Assembly (NCBI GenBank): GCA_963576565.1
Contig: OY755039.1
Span: 131,643,140-131,707,139, forward strand
Origin: Aspidapion aeneum
Lineage: Eukaryota > Arthropoda > Insecta > Coleoptera > Brentidae
Direction: 5' to 3'
Length of the DNA: 64,000 nt
This document shows, in pieces, positions 46,559-56,781 of the stretch. How positions within the stretch are numbered: the first letter of the stretch is position 1; every line of letters begins with the position of its first letter. The notes under the pieces are model-generated. The model had not been told where the DNA came from, ran no database searches, and was given only the letters and a program-made list of their open reading frames with translations. The position numbers and the translations under genes are program-made.

Positions 46559-47240
46559 AATTGTGAGAGTCGATGCGGGTGCCGAAAACATGGATTGCGA
46601 TGCACAGATTTAAGTACAAAATGTCATGTTTTTACATTTTAGAACATCTATACTGTCGTCCTCAGTGGATATTTTCTACATATTTCATAAATATAAACAT
46701 AAAATAGCATAATATACGGACTCATAGGGTCTCGGCCCCCCCCGATACTGGTCGCCCCCCCCCCCTTGAAACATTTTTCTATATACGCCACTGGTCGTCC
46801 TGTTCGTAAGAGAAAGCCGCATGTAAAAATTTTAGATTCTAAGAAAGACGGGTTTTATTTTTTTGAAATCAAAAAAAATTAAACCGCTTTATTATTAATT
46901 AGTTATAATAGGGTGTTTGACAGTAGTAAAAAATAAATATATATTTATTTTTAGATAGGTCTTGAGAATGCTAAAAACAAACTTTTTTGTTTAATTTTTT
47001 CTTAAATTCATAGTTCTTTTAATTAAATAAATTTATTGAATTAAAACAATTAGCCACGGGATTCAAAACAGGCGGTCTACCAATCAGCTGCGAGTGACGT
47101 CACAAAACAGTAAACGCCTCGAACGAACCTATTTTCTGTGTTATTTTCTTATGGTTGGTAATGTTTGCTTTGGTTTAAAGTGCGAACTATCGTCCTAAAT
47201 TAGATTTTATTTTGTGTTTTGCGTATAAAAAATATTTTCA
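46559..47240. other. Spacer with C-runs
   Basis: C-runs at about 46737-46743 and 46754-46765 lie before TATACGCCACTGG, a motif that on the minus strand (CCAGTGGCGTATA) is a common end-like sequence of insect repeats. 47040-47160 (ATTCAAAACAGGCGGTC and GAGTGACGTCACAAAACAGT) precedes the coding fragment at 47241 and may be its promoter/leader. Confidence 0.35.
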
Positions 47241-47399
47241 ATGGAAAACGGATTCTCCAAAGCCGATAGCTCCAACTTGCCAATGCTGAATTCCTTTTTG
47301 GTGGCAGGCTTCTTTGCCAACAACAGTGGTTTTTGTTCAACGGAATTGAGAAACGTTAAAATGTTGAAGTATTCGATGAGTTGTTTTGTATATAACTGA
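47241..47399 (+). pseudogene. N-terminal fragment of an insect transposon-associated protein (possible YqaJ-type family)
   Basis: A 52-codon frame begins Met-Glu-Asn-Gly-Phe-Ser-Lys-Ala-Asp-Ser-Ser-Asn-Leu-Pro and has Phe-Phe-Ala-Asn-Asn, Phe-Cys-Ser-Thr-Glu-Leu-Arg-Asn-Val-Lys before running into unrelated codons and a stop. The Lys-Ala-Asp-Ser...Leu-Pro start and the Glu-(Leu/Ile)-Arg-x-Val-Lys block are, as I recall, the N-terminus of repetitive insect proteins that carry a YqaJ-like recombinase domain downstream. The rest of such a gene is absent; the next structure is a BEL/Pao LTR 190 bp away. This could be a first exon or a truncated remnant; the family assignment is from memory and tentative. 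Confidence 0.4.
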
Positions 47400-47588
47400 A
47401 AGTTTTTTTACGATATTCTTCGCCTACTTTTACTCATTTAGATTTTGAGGTTAGGTTATATGTTTTGCTTTTTTGTTTAATATGCCACTTACAATAGATT
47501 CAATTAAATACCCAATCATTATCATTTTAAGCAATAAGAAACAATGAAAAATTGCTTTTTTAAAACAAAATTTTCTAAATACATTCTA

Positions 47589-47843
47589 TGTTAGCTTCCG
47601 CTAAATTTCGCGGTTGTTTATATATATTTTTAAAAACACACAACTGTATGAAGGACAAAGCGCATTCCGCGTATTTGGACATGCGCAACAACAACCAGTG
47701 AGATCCTTGTCAATCGCCTAGAGATAAAGGCGTGTTAATTTCGTTCTCCAACTATTTCAAATATCTACACCTGAAAGTGCTCGATTTTGTGTACTGAAGC
47801 ATAGAACTAGAAACTTCAACCCTTCAGCTACGTGGTCACATCA
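47589..47843 (+). mobile_element. BEL/Pao 5' LTR (copy 1)
   Basis: A 255-bp sequence starting TGTTAGC and ending ATCA, repeated at 53940-54194 with four differences by my count. The left limit is where similarity with the second LTR starts. The right limit is inferred from the CA end followed by a sequence like the primer-binding region of BEL elements. A TATATATA box lies at about 47619-47626. The four differences indicate a recent insertion or recent LTR recombination. Confidence 0.8.
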
Positions 47844-47863
47844 TTAGATCCATTCGGGGGCCC
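47844..47863 (+). promoter_or_regulatory. Putative tRNA primer-binding site
   Basis: Immediately after the inferred LTR end the sequence is TTAGATCCATTCGGGGGCC. It resembles the TGGTCCTTCG-type primer site that I associate with BEL/Pao elements but does not begin with TGG, so it is degraded or the LTR boundary is a few bases off. Confidence 0.3.
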
Positions 47864-47895
47864 CTTGGAACGAGGAGAATTTGGCTGCATAGGAG

Positions 47896-48375
47896 GTGAG
47901 TGCACTTATCTGATTACCGTTGTGTGGTTCCAACAATTTTACCTATGGACGTCTGATTATTTCGTAATTTTATATCAATACATTTATGTTTGCTCGCGAT
48001 ATCATTAATTAATTTATACAGTTCATTGCATTTAGCGTTTTTCCATCCGCGGGCTAACATAAAGTGTTCCTTCGACCGAATTATTTTAAATAATAAATCC
48101 ATACGACGGTATTAATAATTATTTGCAGCCAAATAAGGCGACCTTGAATCGCAGCGTATTTGCAACCAGAGAAAGTCGTCTGCACCGACGACTGCACGTG
48201 TCTTTCGCATGCTCAGTGCATGATTCAGTAAACAAAGCGAAGGGATCAAAACAAAACAAAACAAACAAAACAAAAGTTCAGTGGTGTACCATATCATTTC
48301 GATATTTAAAACAATTTTCATCAATTGCGATAAATTAGTGCATATTTTCGACAATTCGTCATTTTTCTATTTCAG
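47896..48375 (+). other. Candidate 5'-leader intron of the BEL/Pao element
   Basis: AGGAG/GTGAGT at 47891-47901 is a near-ideal splice donor, and TTTTTCTATTTCAG at 48362-48375 is a good acceptor. Together they define a 480-nt intron between the LTR and the gag start at 48438. The same sites are kept in copy 2 (54247-54726). A 62-codon antisense frame (47914-48102) lies inside. Splicing is predicted from consensus only. Confidence 0.4.
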
Positions 48376-48437
48376 AAGCATTAATTTAGCGTTAATTGTA
48401 TATTTACCGACAATTTCGTCATTTCAAAGGTAAAATC

Positions 48438-51400
48438 ATGTCTGTCAAAAAAGCCGTACAAAAACGCAAGGGTTTTTTATCTGCGATCACCGAGTGTTAT
48501 GTGTTGTCGCAGACTGCGGAAAAAGATGAAAGAGCGAGAAACCAGTTTCAAGTGAGGTATGCCGATTTGGATGAAACCTTCGATAAATGCATGCTGGCAC
48601 ATAATGACGTCATTATGTTGCTAGACGACTCGGACGATGAGGAATTTAAAACGCAGGATGCGATCCTTTCAGAAGCTCGTAAATATTTTTATGCGTGTAA
48701 GGGGGTTTACTCTAAAATATTTCCGGTTGAGGCCCCATCTTTTTCGGGATCATATGTTCGACAAAACGAATCTGAAACTCCAAAACTCAAAGAGTTAGGT
48801 ATTCCCATATTTCGAGGTGATAAAAAATTATGGCCAAGCTTTTTCGATCTTTTTAATAACATTATAGATCAAAATCAAAGTCTAAGTAACGTTCGAAAAC
48901 TTCAATATTTATTTTCATATCTCGAGGATGAGCCTTTAAAATTGATATCAGGGATTAGCTTGTCTGATCAAAATTATAAAATTGCTTATGACAAATTAGT
49001 CAATAGATATCAAAACAAGCGAGACCTCGCAAATGATGCTTTAAGCTCAATTATGAACTCCACCTTAAAAAACGAGTCAGCTAAAGAATTACGTAATTTA
49101 ATTGACACCTTTTCTGAATCCCTAGAAATTTTAAAATCACTTAGCTTTGACGTTGACAGTTGGGACTTTATTATTTTTTTCATTTTATTAGAAAAATTGG
49201 ATATTCCAACGCGTTCAAATTTCGAAATGAGTCACGCCAATACTAATACCGAAATTCCCACTTTTCAGTCACTTTTTCAATTTCTAGAAAAAAGATGTAA
49301 AGTTTTGGAATCACTTCCTCAATCAACAGCACCCAAAAAGGTGCCCATCTATCAAAAATCAAATTCTATGCAAAATCAGTCTGGGCAAAAGCCTACCTAT
49401 CAAAATTCAAATTCTATGCGAAATCAGTTTGGGCAAAAGCCTACCTATAAATCATCGAATTCGCCTTTTATAGGACTGGCTGGCACCTCAACTAATTCGA
49501 GTACGGGAATAAAATGTTTCCGGTGTAATCAAGGTCACGTGCTTTCGAAATGTCAAACATTTCTTGATCTCTCACCTATCGATCGCCTATCTTTCGTCAA
49601 ACAGAAAAAATTATGTCTAGCGTGTTTTCATCCCTTGCATGATGTAGATACGTGCAAATCAAAATATTCATGCAGGACTTGCAATAGTAAAAGGCACCAC
49701 ACTTTAACTCATATCTTAGAAACTAATCAAGAGTCTGGAAGCCAAGATACTAGTCCTGTCATTCACACACCACCTGTCAATAATCTTCATGTGTCATTAA
49801 ATGCCTCAGGACCTTCAGGTACCTTTCTTTTATGCACCGCCATAATAGATGTTATGGACGGTTGCGGAAATTTTCAACCTGTAAGGGCACTGCTTGATTC
49901 TGGATCACAGACAGGATTCATCAGTGAAAAGTGTATTCAGCGTCTTAATCTTCCTAGGCGAAGTTACACCACTGAAATATTCGGATTAAATCAGATGTCT
50001 TCTTTTACTTCCAAAGGGCTCGTTCAATGTCACATTAAGCCACAAGGACAAGTCACTCCTTTACTTAATTTCGAAGCAATTGTTGTTCCACAACTATGTT
50101 CCAATATGCCTACATTCTCTTTGAACGATAATCAGTGGAAACACTTGCAAAACCTTAAACTTGCCGACCCATCTTATTTCAAATCTAGACCTGTGGACCT
50201 GGTTATTGGTTGCGAGCTATTCGCACAGATATTCAAGGAGGGCAGGGTTCTTGGACAGGTAGGGCAGCCTTCAGCCCTTGAAACTATTTTTGGCTGGGTC
50301 GTCATGGGAAAGGTTGACGAAGTAGGTAGTCTTACGGAACGAACCAGTTGTTTTTTAACGAGCCATTCACCTCCTTTAGAGGTCATTCTCCCTAGGTTTT
50401 GGGAAATCGAACATTTGCCTAAAAAACAAATCTTTTCAAAGGAAGAAAAACAGGCAGAATCAATTTTTACTGCTAGTGTAGTACGGCAACCGAGCGGTAG
50501 ATTCATGGTAGATCTTCCGTTAAAAGATAAAATAAACCCTGACCTAGGAAATACTTATCCGCAAGCTTATCGTAGATTTTTACTTCTAGAAAATAGATTA
50601 ATCAAAAATCCTGATCTGTACACTGCCTATTCAAGTTTCATGCAAGACTATATCGATTCTAATCATATGAGTTTAGTTTTATCTAGTCAACCAAAGGTCG
50701 ACGTATCGTGTTTTTTAGCCCATCATTGCGTATTAAAGCCGGAAAGCTTGAGTACAAAATTAAGGGTAGTCTGGGATTGTTCAGCAGTCACCCCAAAAAA
50801 TATTAGTCTCAATGACACATTGTTATCTGGACCGAAACTTCAAAAAGATATTGCTTCTTTACTCCTTACGTTTCGTCTTAATCCTATTGCCTACATTGCT
50901 GACATCAAACAGATGTTCCGTCAAGTCCTTATCAATCCTTATCACCGTCCTTATCAAAGGATATTGTGGAGGTTTTCTCCACAGGACCCACTTTCAGTGT
51001 GGGAACTTTCTACTGTCACTTTTGGCATGACATGCTCACCTTTTCTAGCCATGCGTACCTTAAACGAGCTGGCAGAGAGAGAAAAGGAACGTTTTCCTAT
51101 GGCTAGTACTGTTCTAAAAACGTCAATCTATATCGACGATATCTTGGGAACTAGCCCTTCGCTTTCTGAAGCTCTCTCCCTTCAAACAGAACTCAATGAT
51201 TTGTTGAAGTCGGGAGGATTTGAACTTAAAAAATGGGCAAGCAATTGTCCTGAGTTATTGGCAACATTGCCAGAGTCCGATCGTCAAATGCCTCTCTCTT
51301 TCGACAAGGAGGAACCCCACTTTATCAAAGTTTTAGGACTTCAATGGCATCCAAAAAACGACATTTTTTCTTATCAATGCCGAATGAAGGACAAACCCCC

Positions 51401-53444
51401 AACCAAACGTTCTATTTTATCTATCATAGGGACAATCTTCGATCCCTTAGGTTTTCTTTGTCCCTTGTTGCTACAAGCAAAATTTACTTTGCAACAGTTG
51501 TGGATATCGAAAATAGGCTGGGACGAAGAACCAGATTCTTCTATCATCGACTCTTGGAACAAACTTCGTTCTGAATTCCCGCTTCTTTCCAATTTTCAAT
51601 TACCCCGACAAATCAAACTGTCAAAAACCAATACCTGTCAAATCATCGGCTTCTGTGACGCTTCAATTCGAGGCTACGCAGGCGTCGTATATTTTCGTGT
51701 AGAAGAGGAAAACAATATATCTGTTTCTCTCATATCTGCAAAATCTAGGGTCGCGCCTATAAAGTCACAAACTTTGGCTAGGCTAGAACTCCTAGGCGCA
51801 TTTCTTTTAAGCGAATTAATTGACTTCGTTTTATCTAGCTATGAAGGAAAAATAACTTTTACAAATATCGTTACTTTCTGCGATTCGCAAGTCGTATTGC
51901 ACTGGCTTTCATCCCCTCCTAATCGCTGGCAAACCTTTGTTGGAAATCGAGTCAGTAGAATCCAAGAAATCATTCCCTCAAACTCGTGGCGCTACATTCC
52001 TTCTGCTTTGAATGCAGCCGATATTGCGTCACGAGGGGCCACTCCTTCACAGCTCATGTCACATGACATGTGGTGGAACGCACCGTCGTTTTTGTGGTCT
52101 CCCGAAAACGAATGGCCCGATTTTCATAAATCAAAAATGCCGATTGATTTCGGAGATATTAATCTGGAGGAAAAGCCAAAAGTCTGTTGCAATGCGATAA
52201 TTGATGTCAACTTTTTAGATCAGCTTCTTATCAAATATCTCTCTATATCAAAAATTCAACGTATCATTTGTTATGTCCTTCGAATAGTTAACCTTTTTCA
52301 AAACCATTCCTATCAAAAACCCACTAAGCCGCCGGACCAAAAAGTTATTTTTGAGAATATTGTTTTTCCTACCACCGGTGAGATGCAAAGTGCGTTACAC
52401 CTTCTTATCAAACGCGTGCAAGGTTCTTGTTTTTCTGAGCTTTTTTCCGCGTTATCTAAGGATAAACCAATACCGAAACCTTTGCGAAAACTTTCACCTT
52501 TTCTTGATGAGAATAATATCATTAGAGTCGGTGGCAGATTGCAAAAATCTGACTTTTTGTCTTATTCTGCAAAACACCCCGTCTTACTTTCGAGTGACCA
52601 TCGTTTAACTACTCTTCTTATCGAGTCCGCTCATCGACAATATCTTCATCCTGGGTTTAAAACATTACATAATCTGCTTTTACAGCAATTTTGGATATTA
52701 TCTGCCAGACGGGCAATTCAAAGAACCATATCCAAGTGCTTGCAATGTTTTAGAATCAACCCTAAACCCTATAGACCGCCCATAATGAGTTCACTTCCCG
52801 CTCATCGAATCAATCAACTAAAACCTTTTTCGAGTGTAGCTATCGACTTTTGTGGACCTTTCTTTGTGATTCCTCATCGTTACCGTGGTTGTAAAGCTTT
52901 CAAATCGTATGTCTGTGTGTTTGTCTGTACGGCCACACATTGCGTGCATTTGGAATTAACCATGGAACTGTCCACCGAAGGGTTCGTAGGTGCATTCCAT
53001 CGATTCATTTCCAGACGCGGAAGCGTGACGCAATGCTGGTCAGATCAAGGCAGTAATTTTATAGGGTTTCGTAACCAATTACTGGATTACACAAGAAGTG
53101 CTGCCACCAGACTTTCTATTCGTTGGCATCTGGGACCTCCTCTCAGTCCACATTTCAATGGCCTGGCAGAAGCTGGCGTCAAAAGTTTTAAAACTCACTT
53201 TGTACGAGTCGTCGGCGACCAGAAGTTGTCTATCATGGAGATGTCCACCCTTACCTGTCGCATAGAAGCCGTACTGAATAGTCGCCCTTTATCTCCTGCC
53301 TCTTCAGACCCACACGATCTTCAACCTCTTACCCCTGGGCATTTTTTGACACTTGAACCCCTTAATTCAGAAATTCCGGAGTCAGATTTGTCCGAGGTTC
53401 CTAAATCGGCTCTCGAGATGGCAACTAATCCAAAAACTACATAA
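48438..53444 (+). CDS. BEL/Pao gag-pol polyprotein, copy 1 (frameshifted near its C-terminus)
   Basis: One open frame of 1668 codons from ATG 48438 (Met-Ser-Val-Lys-Lys); an in-frame ATG 14 codons upstream is less likely because it lies in the leader. Domains in order: gag with a DUF1759-like region (about 115-290); CCHC zinc knuckle Cys360-x2-Cys-x4-His-x4-Cys373 and a second Cys/His cluster; retropepsin-like protease with Leu-Leu-Asp-Ser-Gly (Asp487); reverse transcriptase with Val-Val-Trp-Asp-Cys-Ser and Tyr-Ile-Asp-Asp (898-901); RNase H with Phe-Cys-Asp-Ala-Ser (Asp1074) and Leu-Glu-Leu-Leu-Gly-Ala; integrase with an HHCC-type region and the DDE triad Asp1470, Asp1536, Glu1578. All catalytic residues are present. 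The product would copy its RNA in cytoplasmic particles and integrate the DNA. No env-like ORF follows. A frameshift near 53405 makes the frame stop early, leaving the integrase tail in another frame. Confidence 0.95.
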   Translation: MSVKKAVQKRKGFLSAITECYVLSQTAEKDERARNQFQVRYADLDETFDKCMLAHNDVIMLLDDSDDEEFKTQDAILSEARKYFYACKGVYSKIFPVEAPSFSGSYVRQNESETPKLKELGIPIFRGDKKLWPSFFDLFNNIIDQNQSLSNVRKLQYLFSYLEDEPLKLISGISLSDQNYKIAYDKLVNRYQNKRDLANDALSSIMNSTLKNESAKELRNLIDTFSESLEILKSLSFDVDSWDFIIFFILLEKLDIPTRSNFEMSHANTNTEIPTFQSLFQFLEKRCKVLESLPQSTAPKKVPIYQKSNSMQNQSGQKPTYQNSNSMRNQFGQKPTYKSSNSPFIGLAGTSTNSSTGIKCFRCNQGHVLSKCQTFLDLSPIDRLSFVKQKKLCLACFHPLHDVDTCKSKYSCRTCNSKRHHTLTHILETNQESGSQDTSPVIHTPPVNNLHVSLNASGPSGTFLLCTAIIDVMDGCGNFQPVRALLDSGSQTGFISEKCIQRLNLPRRSYTTEIFGLNQMSSFTSKGLVQCHIKPQGQVTPLLNFEAIVVPQLCSNMPTFSLNDNQWKHLQNLKLADPSYFKSRPVDLVIGCELFAQIFKEGRVLGQVGQPSALETIFGWVVMGKVDEVGSLTERTSCFLTSHSPPLEVILPRFWEIEHLPKKQIFSKEEKQAESIFTASVVRQPSGRFMVDLPLKDKINPDLGNTYPQAYRRFLLLENRLIKNPDLYTAYSSFMQDYIDSNHMSLVLSSQPKVDVSCFLAHHCVLKPESLSTKLRVVWDCSAVTPKNISLNDTLLSGPKLQKDIASLLLTFRLNPIAYIADIKQMFRQVLINPYHRPYQRILWRFSPQDPLSVWELSTVTFGMTCSPFLAMRTLNELAEREKERFPMASTVLKTSIYIDDILGTSPSLSEALSLQTELNDLLKSGGFELKKWASNCPELLATLPESDRQMPLSFDKEEPHFIKVLGLQWHPKNDIFSYQCRMKDKPPTKRSILSIIGTIFDPLGFLCPLLLQAKFTLQQLWISKIGWDEEPDSSIIDSWNKLRSEFPLLSNFQLPRQIKLSKTNTCQIIGFCDASIRGYAGVVYFRVEEENNISVSLISAKSRVAPIKSQTLARLELLGAFLLSELIDFVLSSYEGKITFTNIVTFCDSQVVLHWLSSPPNRWQTFVGNRVSRIQEIIPSNSWRYIPSALNAADIASRGATPSQLMSHDMWWNAPSFLWSPENEWPDFHKSKMPIDFGDINLEEKPKVCCNAIIDVNFLDQLLIKYLSISKIQRIICYVLRIVNLFQNHSYQKPTKPPDQKVIFENIVFPTTGEMQSALHLLIKRVQGSCFSELFSALSKDKPIPKPLRKLSPFLDENNIIRVGGRLQKSDFLSYSAKHPVLLSSDHRLTTLLIESAHRQYLHPGFKTLHNLLLQQFWILSARRAIQRTISKCLQCFRINPKPYRPPIMSSLPAHRINQLKPFSSVAIDFCGPFFVIPHRYRGCKAFKSYVCVFVCTATHCVHLELTMELSTEGFVGAFHRFISRRGSVTQCWSDQGSNFIGFRNQLLDYTRSAATRLSIRWHLGPPLSPHFNGLAEAGVKSFKTHFVRVVGDQKLSIMEMSTLTCRIEAVLNSRPLSPASSDPHDLQPLTPGHFLTLEPLNSEIPESDLSEVPKSALEMATNPKTT

Positions 53445-53706
53445 TGATTTTTGGAAACGGTATTCTATAGAGTATTTGCATACGCTACAACAGCGACACA
53501 AGTGGACTGATTTGTCCCCAAATATCAAATTAAATGATTTGGTTATCATAACAAGTGATCACATTCAATCGCCTTTGAAATGGCCGGTCGGTCGGGTCAT
53601 CGAACTGCATCCCGGCGGGGACGGTCAGGTGCGTGTTGCGACGGTAAAAACGGTTACCGGTGTTTATAAGCGGCCAGTTGTAAAACTGTGCCTCTTGCCA
53701 AATTAA
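53404..53706 (+). pseudogene. Integrase C-terminal tail in a shifted frame
   Basis: The frame continuing after 53404 (one register off the main frame) reads Asn-Arg-Leu-Ser-Arg-Trp-Gln-Leu, Phe-Trp-Lys-Arg, Leu-Gln-Gln-Arg and Trp-Pro-Val-Gly-Arg-Val-Ile-Glu-Leu-His-Pro-Gly, then Arg-Pro-Val-Val-Lys-Leu, ending in TAA at 53704-53706. These are the conserved blocks at the very end of BEL/Pao integrases (Pfam DUF5641-like). The main frame instead ends after a short out-of-register tail at 53444. A small indel at about 53404-53412 is the simplest explanation; sequencing error or programmed shifting cannot be excluded. Confidence 0.85.
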
Positions 53707-53939
53707 AAGTAATTTTAATTTTCTACCTTTTACCGGGTATTACAATAGGTTTTTTTATTTTTAATTTTTTTTGAATTTTTTGTTTGTTTGTTTTGCCTTT
53801 TTTCGGGATTTCGTTATATCTAAATAAACTTACGATACTTATCTGTTTTCATTCATTTATATTTATCGGTCGATTCTTTTTCTTATATCTATATCTGTCC
53901 GGTTGAGATTCTAAATTTGTGTGTTTTGGAGGGCAGTTA
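53707..53939 (+). other. BEL/Pao 3' non-coding region with polypurine tract
   Basis: AT-rich 233 bp between the integrase stop and the second LTR. GGAGGGCAG at 53928-53936, three bases before the LTR TG, is a plausible plus-strand primer (polypurine tract). Confidence 0.65.
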
Positions 53940-54194
53940 TGTTAGCTCCCGCTAAATTTCGCGGTTGTTTATATATATTTTTAAAAACACACAACTGTAT
54001 GAAGGACAAAGCGCATTCCGCGTATTTGGACATGCGCACCAACAACCAGTGAGATCCTTGTCAATCGCCTAGAGAAAAAGGCGTGTTAATTTCGTTCTCC
54101 AACTATTTCAAATATCTACACCTGAAAGTGCTCGATTTTGTGTACTGAAGCATAGAACTAGAAACTTCAACCCTTCAGCTACGTGGTGACATCA
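53940..54194 (+). mobile_element. Shared LTR between BEL/Pao copies 1 and 2
   Basis: 255 bp, TGTTAGCTCCCG to ATCA, four differences from the 5' LTR. It is directly preceded by the 3' end of copy 1 and directly followed by the leader of copy 2, so it acts as 3' LTR of one and 5' LTR of the other. Confidence 0.85.
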
Positions 54195-54788
54195 TTAGAT
54201 CCATTCGGGGGCCCCTTGGAACGAGGAGAATTTGGCTGCATAGGAGGTGAGTGCACTTATCTGATTACCGTTGTGTGGTTCCAACAATTTTACCTATGGA
54301 CGTCTGATTATTTCGTAATTTTATATCAATACATTTATGTTTGCTCGCGATATCATTAATTAATTTATACAGTTCATGGCATTTAGCGTTTTTCCATCCG
54401 CGGGCTAACATAAAGTGTTCCTTCGACCAAATTATTTTAAATAATAAATCCATACGACGGTATTAATAATTATTTGCAGCCAAATAAGGCGACCTTGAAT
54501 CGCAGCGTATTTGCAACCAGAGAAAGTCGTCTGCACCGACGACTGCACGTGTCTTTCGCATGCTCAGTGCATGATTCAGTAAACAAAGCGAAGGGATCAA
54601 AACAAAACAAAACAAACAAAACAAAAGTTCAGTGGTGTACCATATCATTTCGATATTTAAAACAATTTTCATCAATTGCGATAAATTAGTGCATATTTTC
54701 GACAATTCGTCATTTTTCTATTTCAGAAGCATTAATTTAGCGTTAATTGTATATTTACCGACAATTTCGTCATTTCAAAGGTAAAATC
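54195..54788 (+). other. BEL/Pao leader, copy 2
   Basis: Almost identical to 47844-48437, including the primer-site-like sequence, the splice-donor-like GTGAGT at 54247, the antisense 62-codon frame (54265-54453) and the acceptor-like TTCAG ending at 54726. Confidence 0.8.
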
Positions 54789-55647
54789 ATGTCTGTCAAA
54801 AAAGCCGTACAAAAACGCAAGGGTTTTTTATCTGCGATCACCGAGTGTTATGTGTTGTCGCAGACTGCGGAAAAAGATGAAAGAGCGAGAAACGAGTTTC
54901 AAGTGAGGTATGCCGATTTGGATGAAACCTTCGATAAATGCATGCTGGCACATAATGACGTCATTATGTTGCTAGACGACTCGGACGCAGGATGCGATCC
55001 TTTCAGAAGCTCGTAAATATTTTTATGCGTGTAAGGGGGTTTACTCTAAAATATTTCCGGTTGAGGCCCCATCTTTTTCGGGATCATATGTTCGACAAAA
55101 CGAATCTGAAACTCCAAAACTCAAAGAGTTAGGTATTCCCATATTTCGAGGTGATAAAAAATTATGGCCAAGCTTTTTCGATCTTTTTAATAACATTATA
55201 GATCAAAATCAAAGTCTAAGTAACGTTCGAAAACTTCAATATTTATTTTCATATCTCGAGGATGAGCCTTTAAAATTGATATCAGGGATTAGCTTGTCTG
55301 ATCAAAATTATAAAATTGCTTATGACAAATTAGTCAATAGATATCAAAACAAGCGAGACCTCGCAAATGATGCTTTAAGCTCAATTATGAACTCCACCTT
55401 AAAAAACGAGTCAGCTAAAGAATTACGTAATTTAATTGACACCTTTTCTGAATCCCTAGAAATTTTAAAATCACTTAGCTTTGACGTTGACAGTTGGGAC
55501 TTTATTATTTTTTTCATTTTATTAGAACAATTGGATATTCCAACGCGTTCAAATTTCGAAATGAGTCACGCCAATACTAATACCGAAATTCCCACTTTTC
55601 AGTCACTTTTTCAATTTCTAGAAAAAAGATGTAAAGTTTTGGAATCA
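54789..55647 (+). pseudogene. BEL/Pao gag, copy 2, 5' part (17-nt deletion, then interrupted)
   Basis: Starts Met-Ser-Val-Lys-Lys as in copy 1. A 17-nt deletion at about 54987, relative to copy 1, shifts the frame and gives a stop at 55014-55016; the original register is open again from upstream of 55276 to the insertion. At 55647 homology stops inside the gag region, just before the segment that encodes the zinc knuckles. A missense difference (Lys to Gln) occurs near 55528. Non-functional. Confidence 0.95.
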
Positions 55648-56781
55648 AAGAAATTCAAGGAACCCTAGAAGACGCATCCCCATTATTTAATACGCAAATT
55701 CATTCATCATGCATGAAATCTCAGAAAATTTCGCCGAATCCTCGCAGGCAACACTGTAAGAGGTATAAAAGAGAAATCGATGAAAAACCATGGGCGTGCA
55801 GATTTTGTTGAAAATAAAATAAATTATTATAGACATTTTCCTTTGCACCCAAAATTATAAAATTTAAATGTGTAAAATATTACCGGTACAGCTTTGACAG
55901 CCATTCTATTTTTACAGAATTAATTTTTTTATCGATTTATAATATTAGAAATCAATAACTTATTTACAGCTGGTAATATCCGTAGTTTTGATTTGTATTA
56001 TTTTTCCCTAAAGATAAGAAATCTACTTTATATTATTTTTTTCTGGATATAGAAAAGTGTTACTTTAATCCCTAAAATTTAAAACACAGGTAAAAAAGTG
56101 TTTCTTTTTATTTCAAATTGTCAAAGGTGTTTTTTTAGCTTTTTACTCTTGTTAAGTAATACATTGCTCTTAGTAAATTTTTTACAGTAAGTAGATTTGT
56201 TCTGTTAAAAAAAGTCAAAAACTTCGAATTATATACTCAGACCTTGAGATATTTATCAAAATTTTTGCATCAGGATTTAAAGAGTCTATTTGATCCCCTA
56301 GTGTACAGGGTGCATTTTCGACACTTTTGGGTGTTTTCGGTTTCTATGTTTATAATATTGATATGCGATGTTTACCATCATTATTCTCTTCAAATTAAAG
56401 CACACTAAGGTGTAGTCGTTTTTTCTTCAATCTTCTCTAGAAGTTCCCGAAACCACCCAAATGATAAAAATGGGACAGCCTATATTTATAATATAGATTT
56501 TTTGTTATATTTTATCAGCAAAACTCTTGCCTCGAAATAAAAAGCACTCATTGGTTTATTTTACCAAAATCCATTCATTAGTTTATTAAACTCTAGCAAT
56601 TAGTTTTTTTAGAAAATATTTGTTATGAGTGTTTTTTTACATTTGCAAATGTTAAAAAATATGACTTATTCAGTTTTATCAACAAAATACTTTTGATTTC
56701 CATAAAAAAATCTATTTAATTTTTATTTACCAAATAAAATAAAAATAAAAAAATATTATTTATAATTAAGTGATTATTATA

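Noticed and set aside
50174..52608. Secondary frames on both strands inside the BEL/Pao gag-pol region (for example 50174-50506 minus, 51344-51574 plus, 52351-52608 plus)
   Set aside because: Shadow frames of the polyprotein; the main frame carries all the domain signatures.
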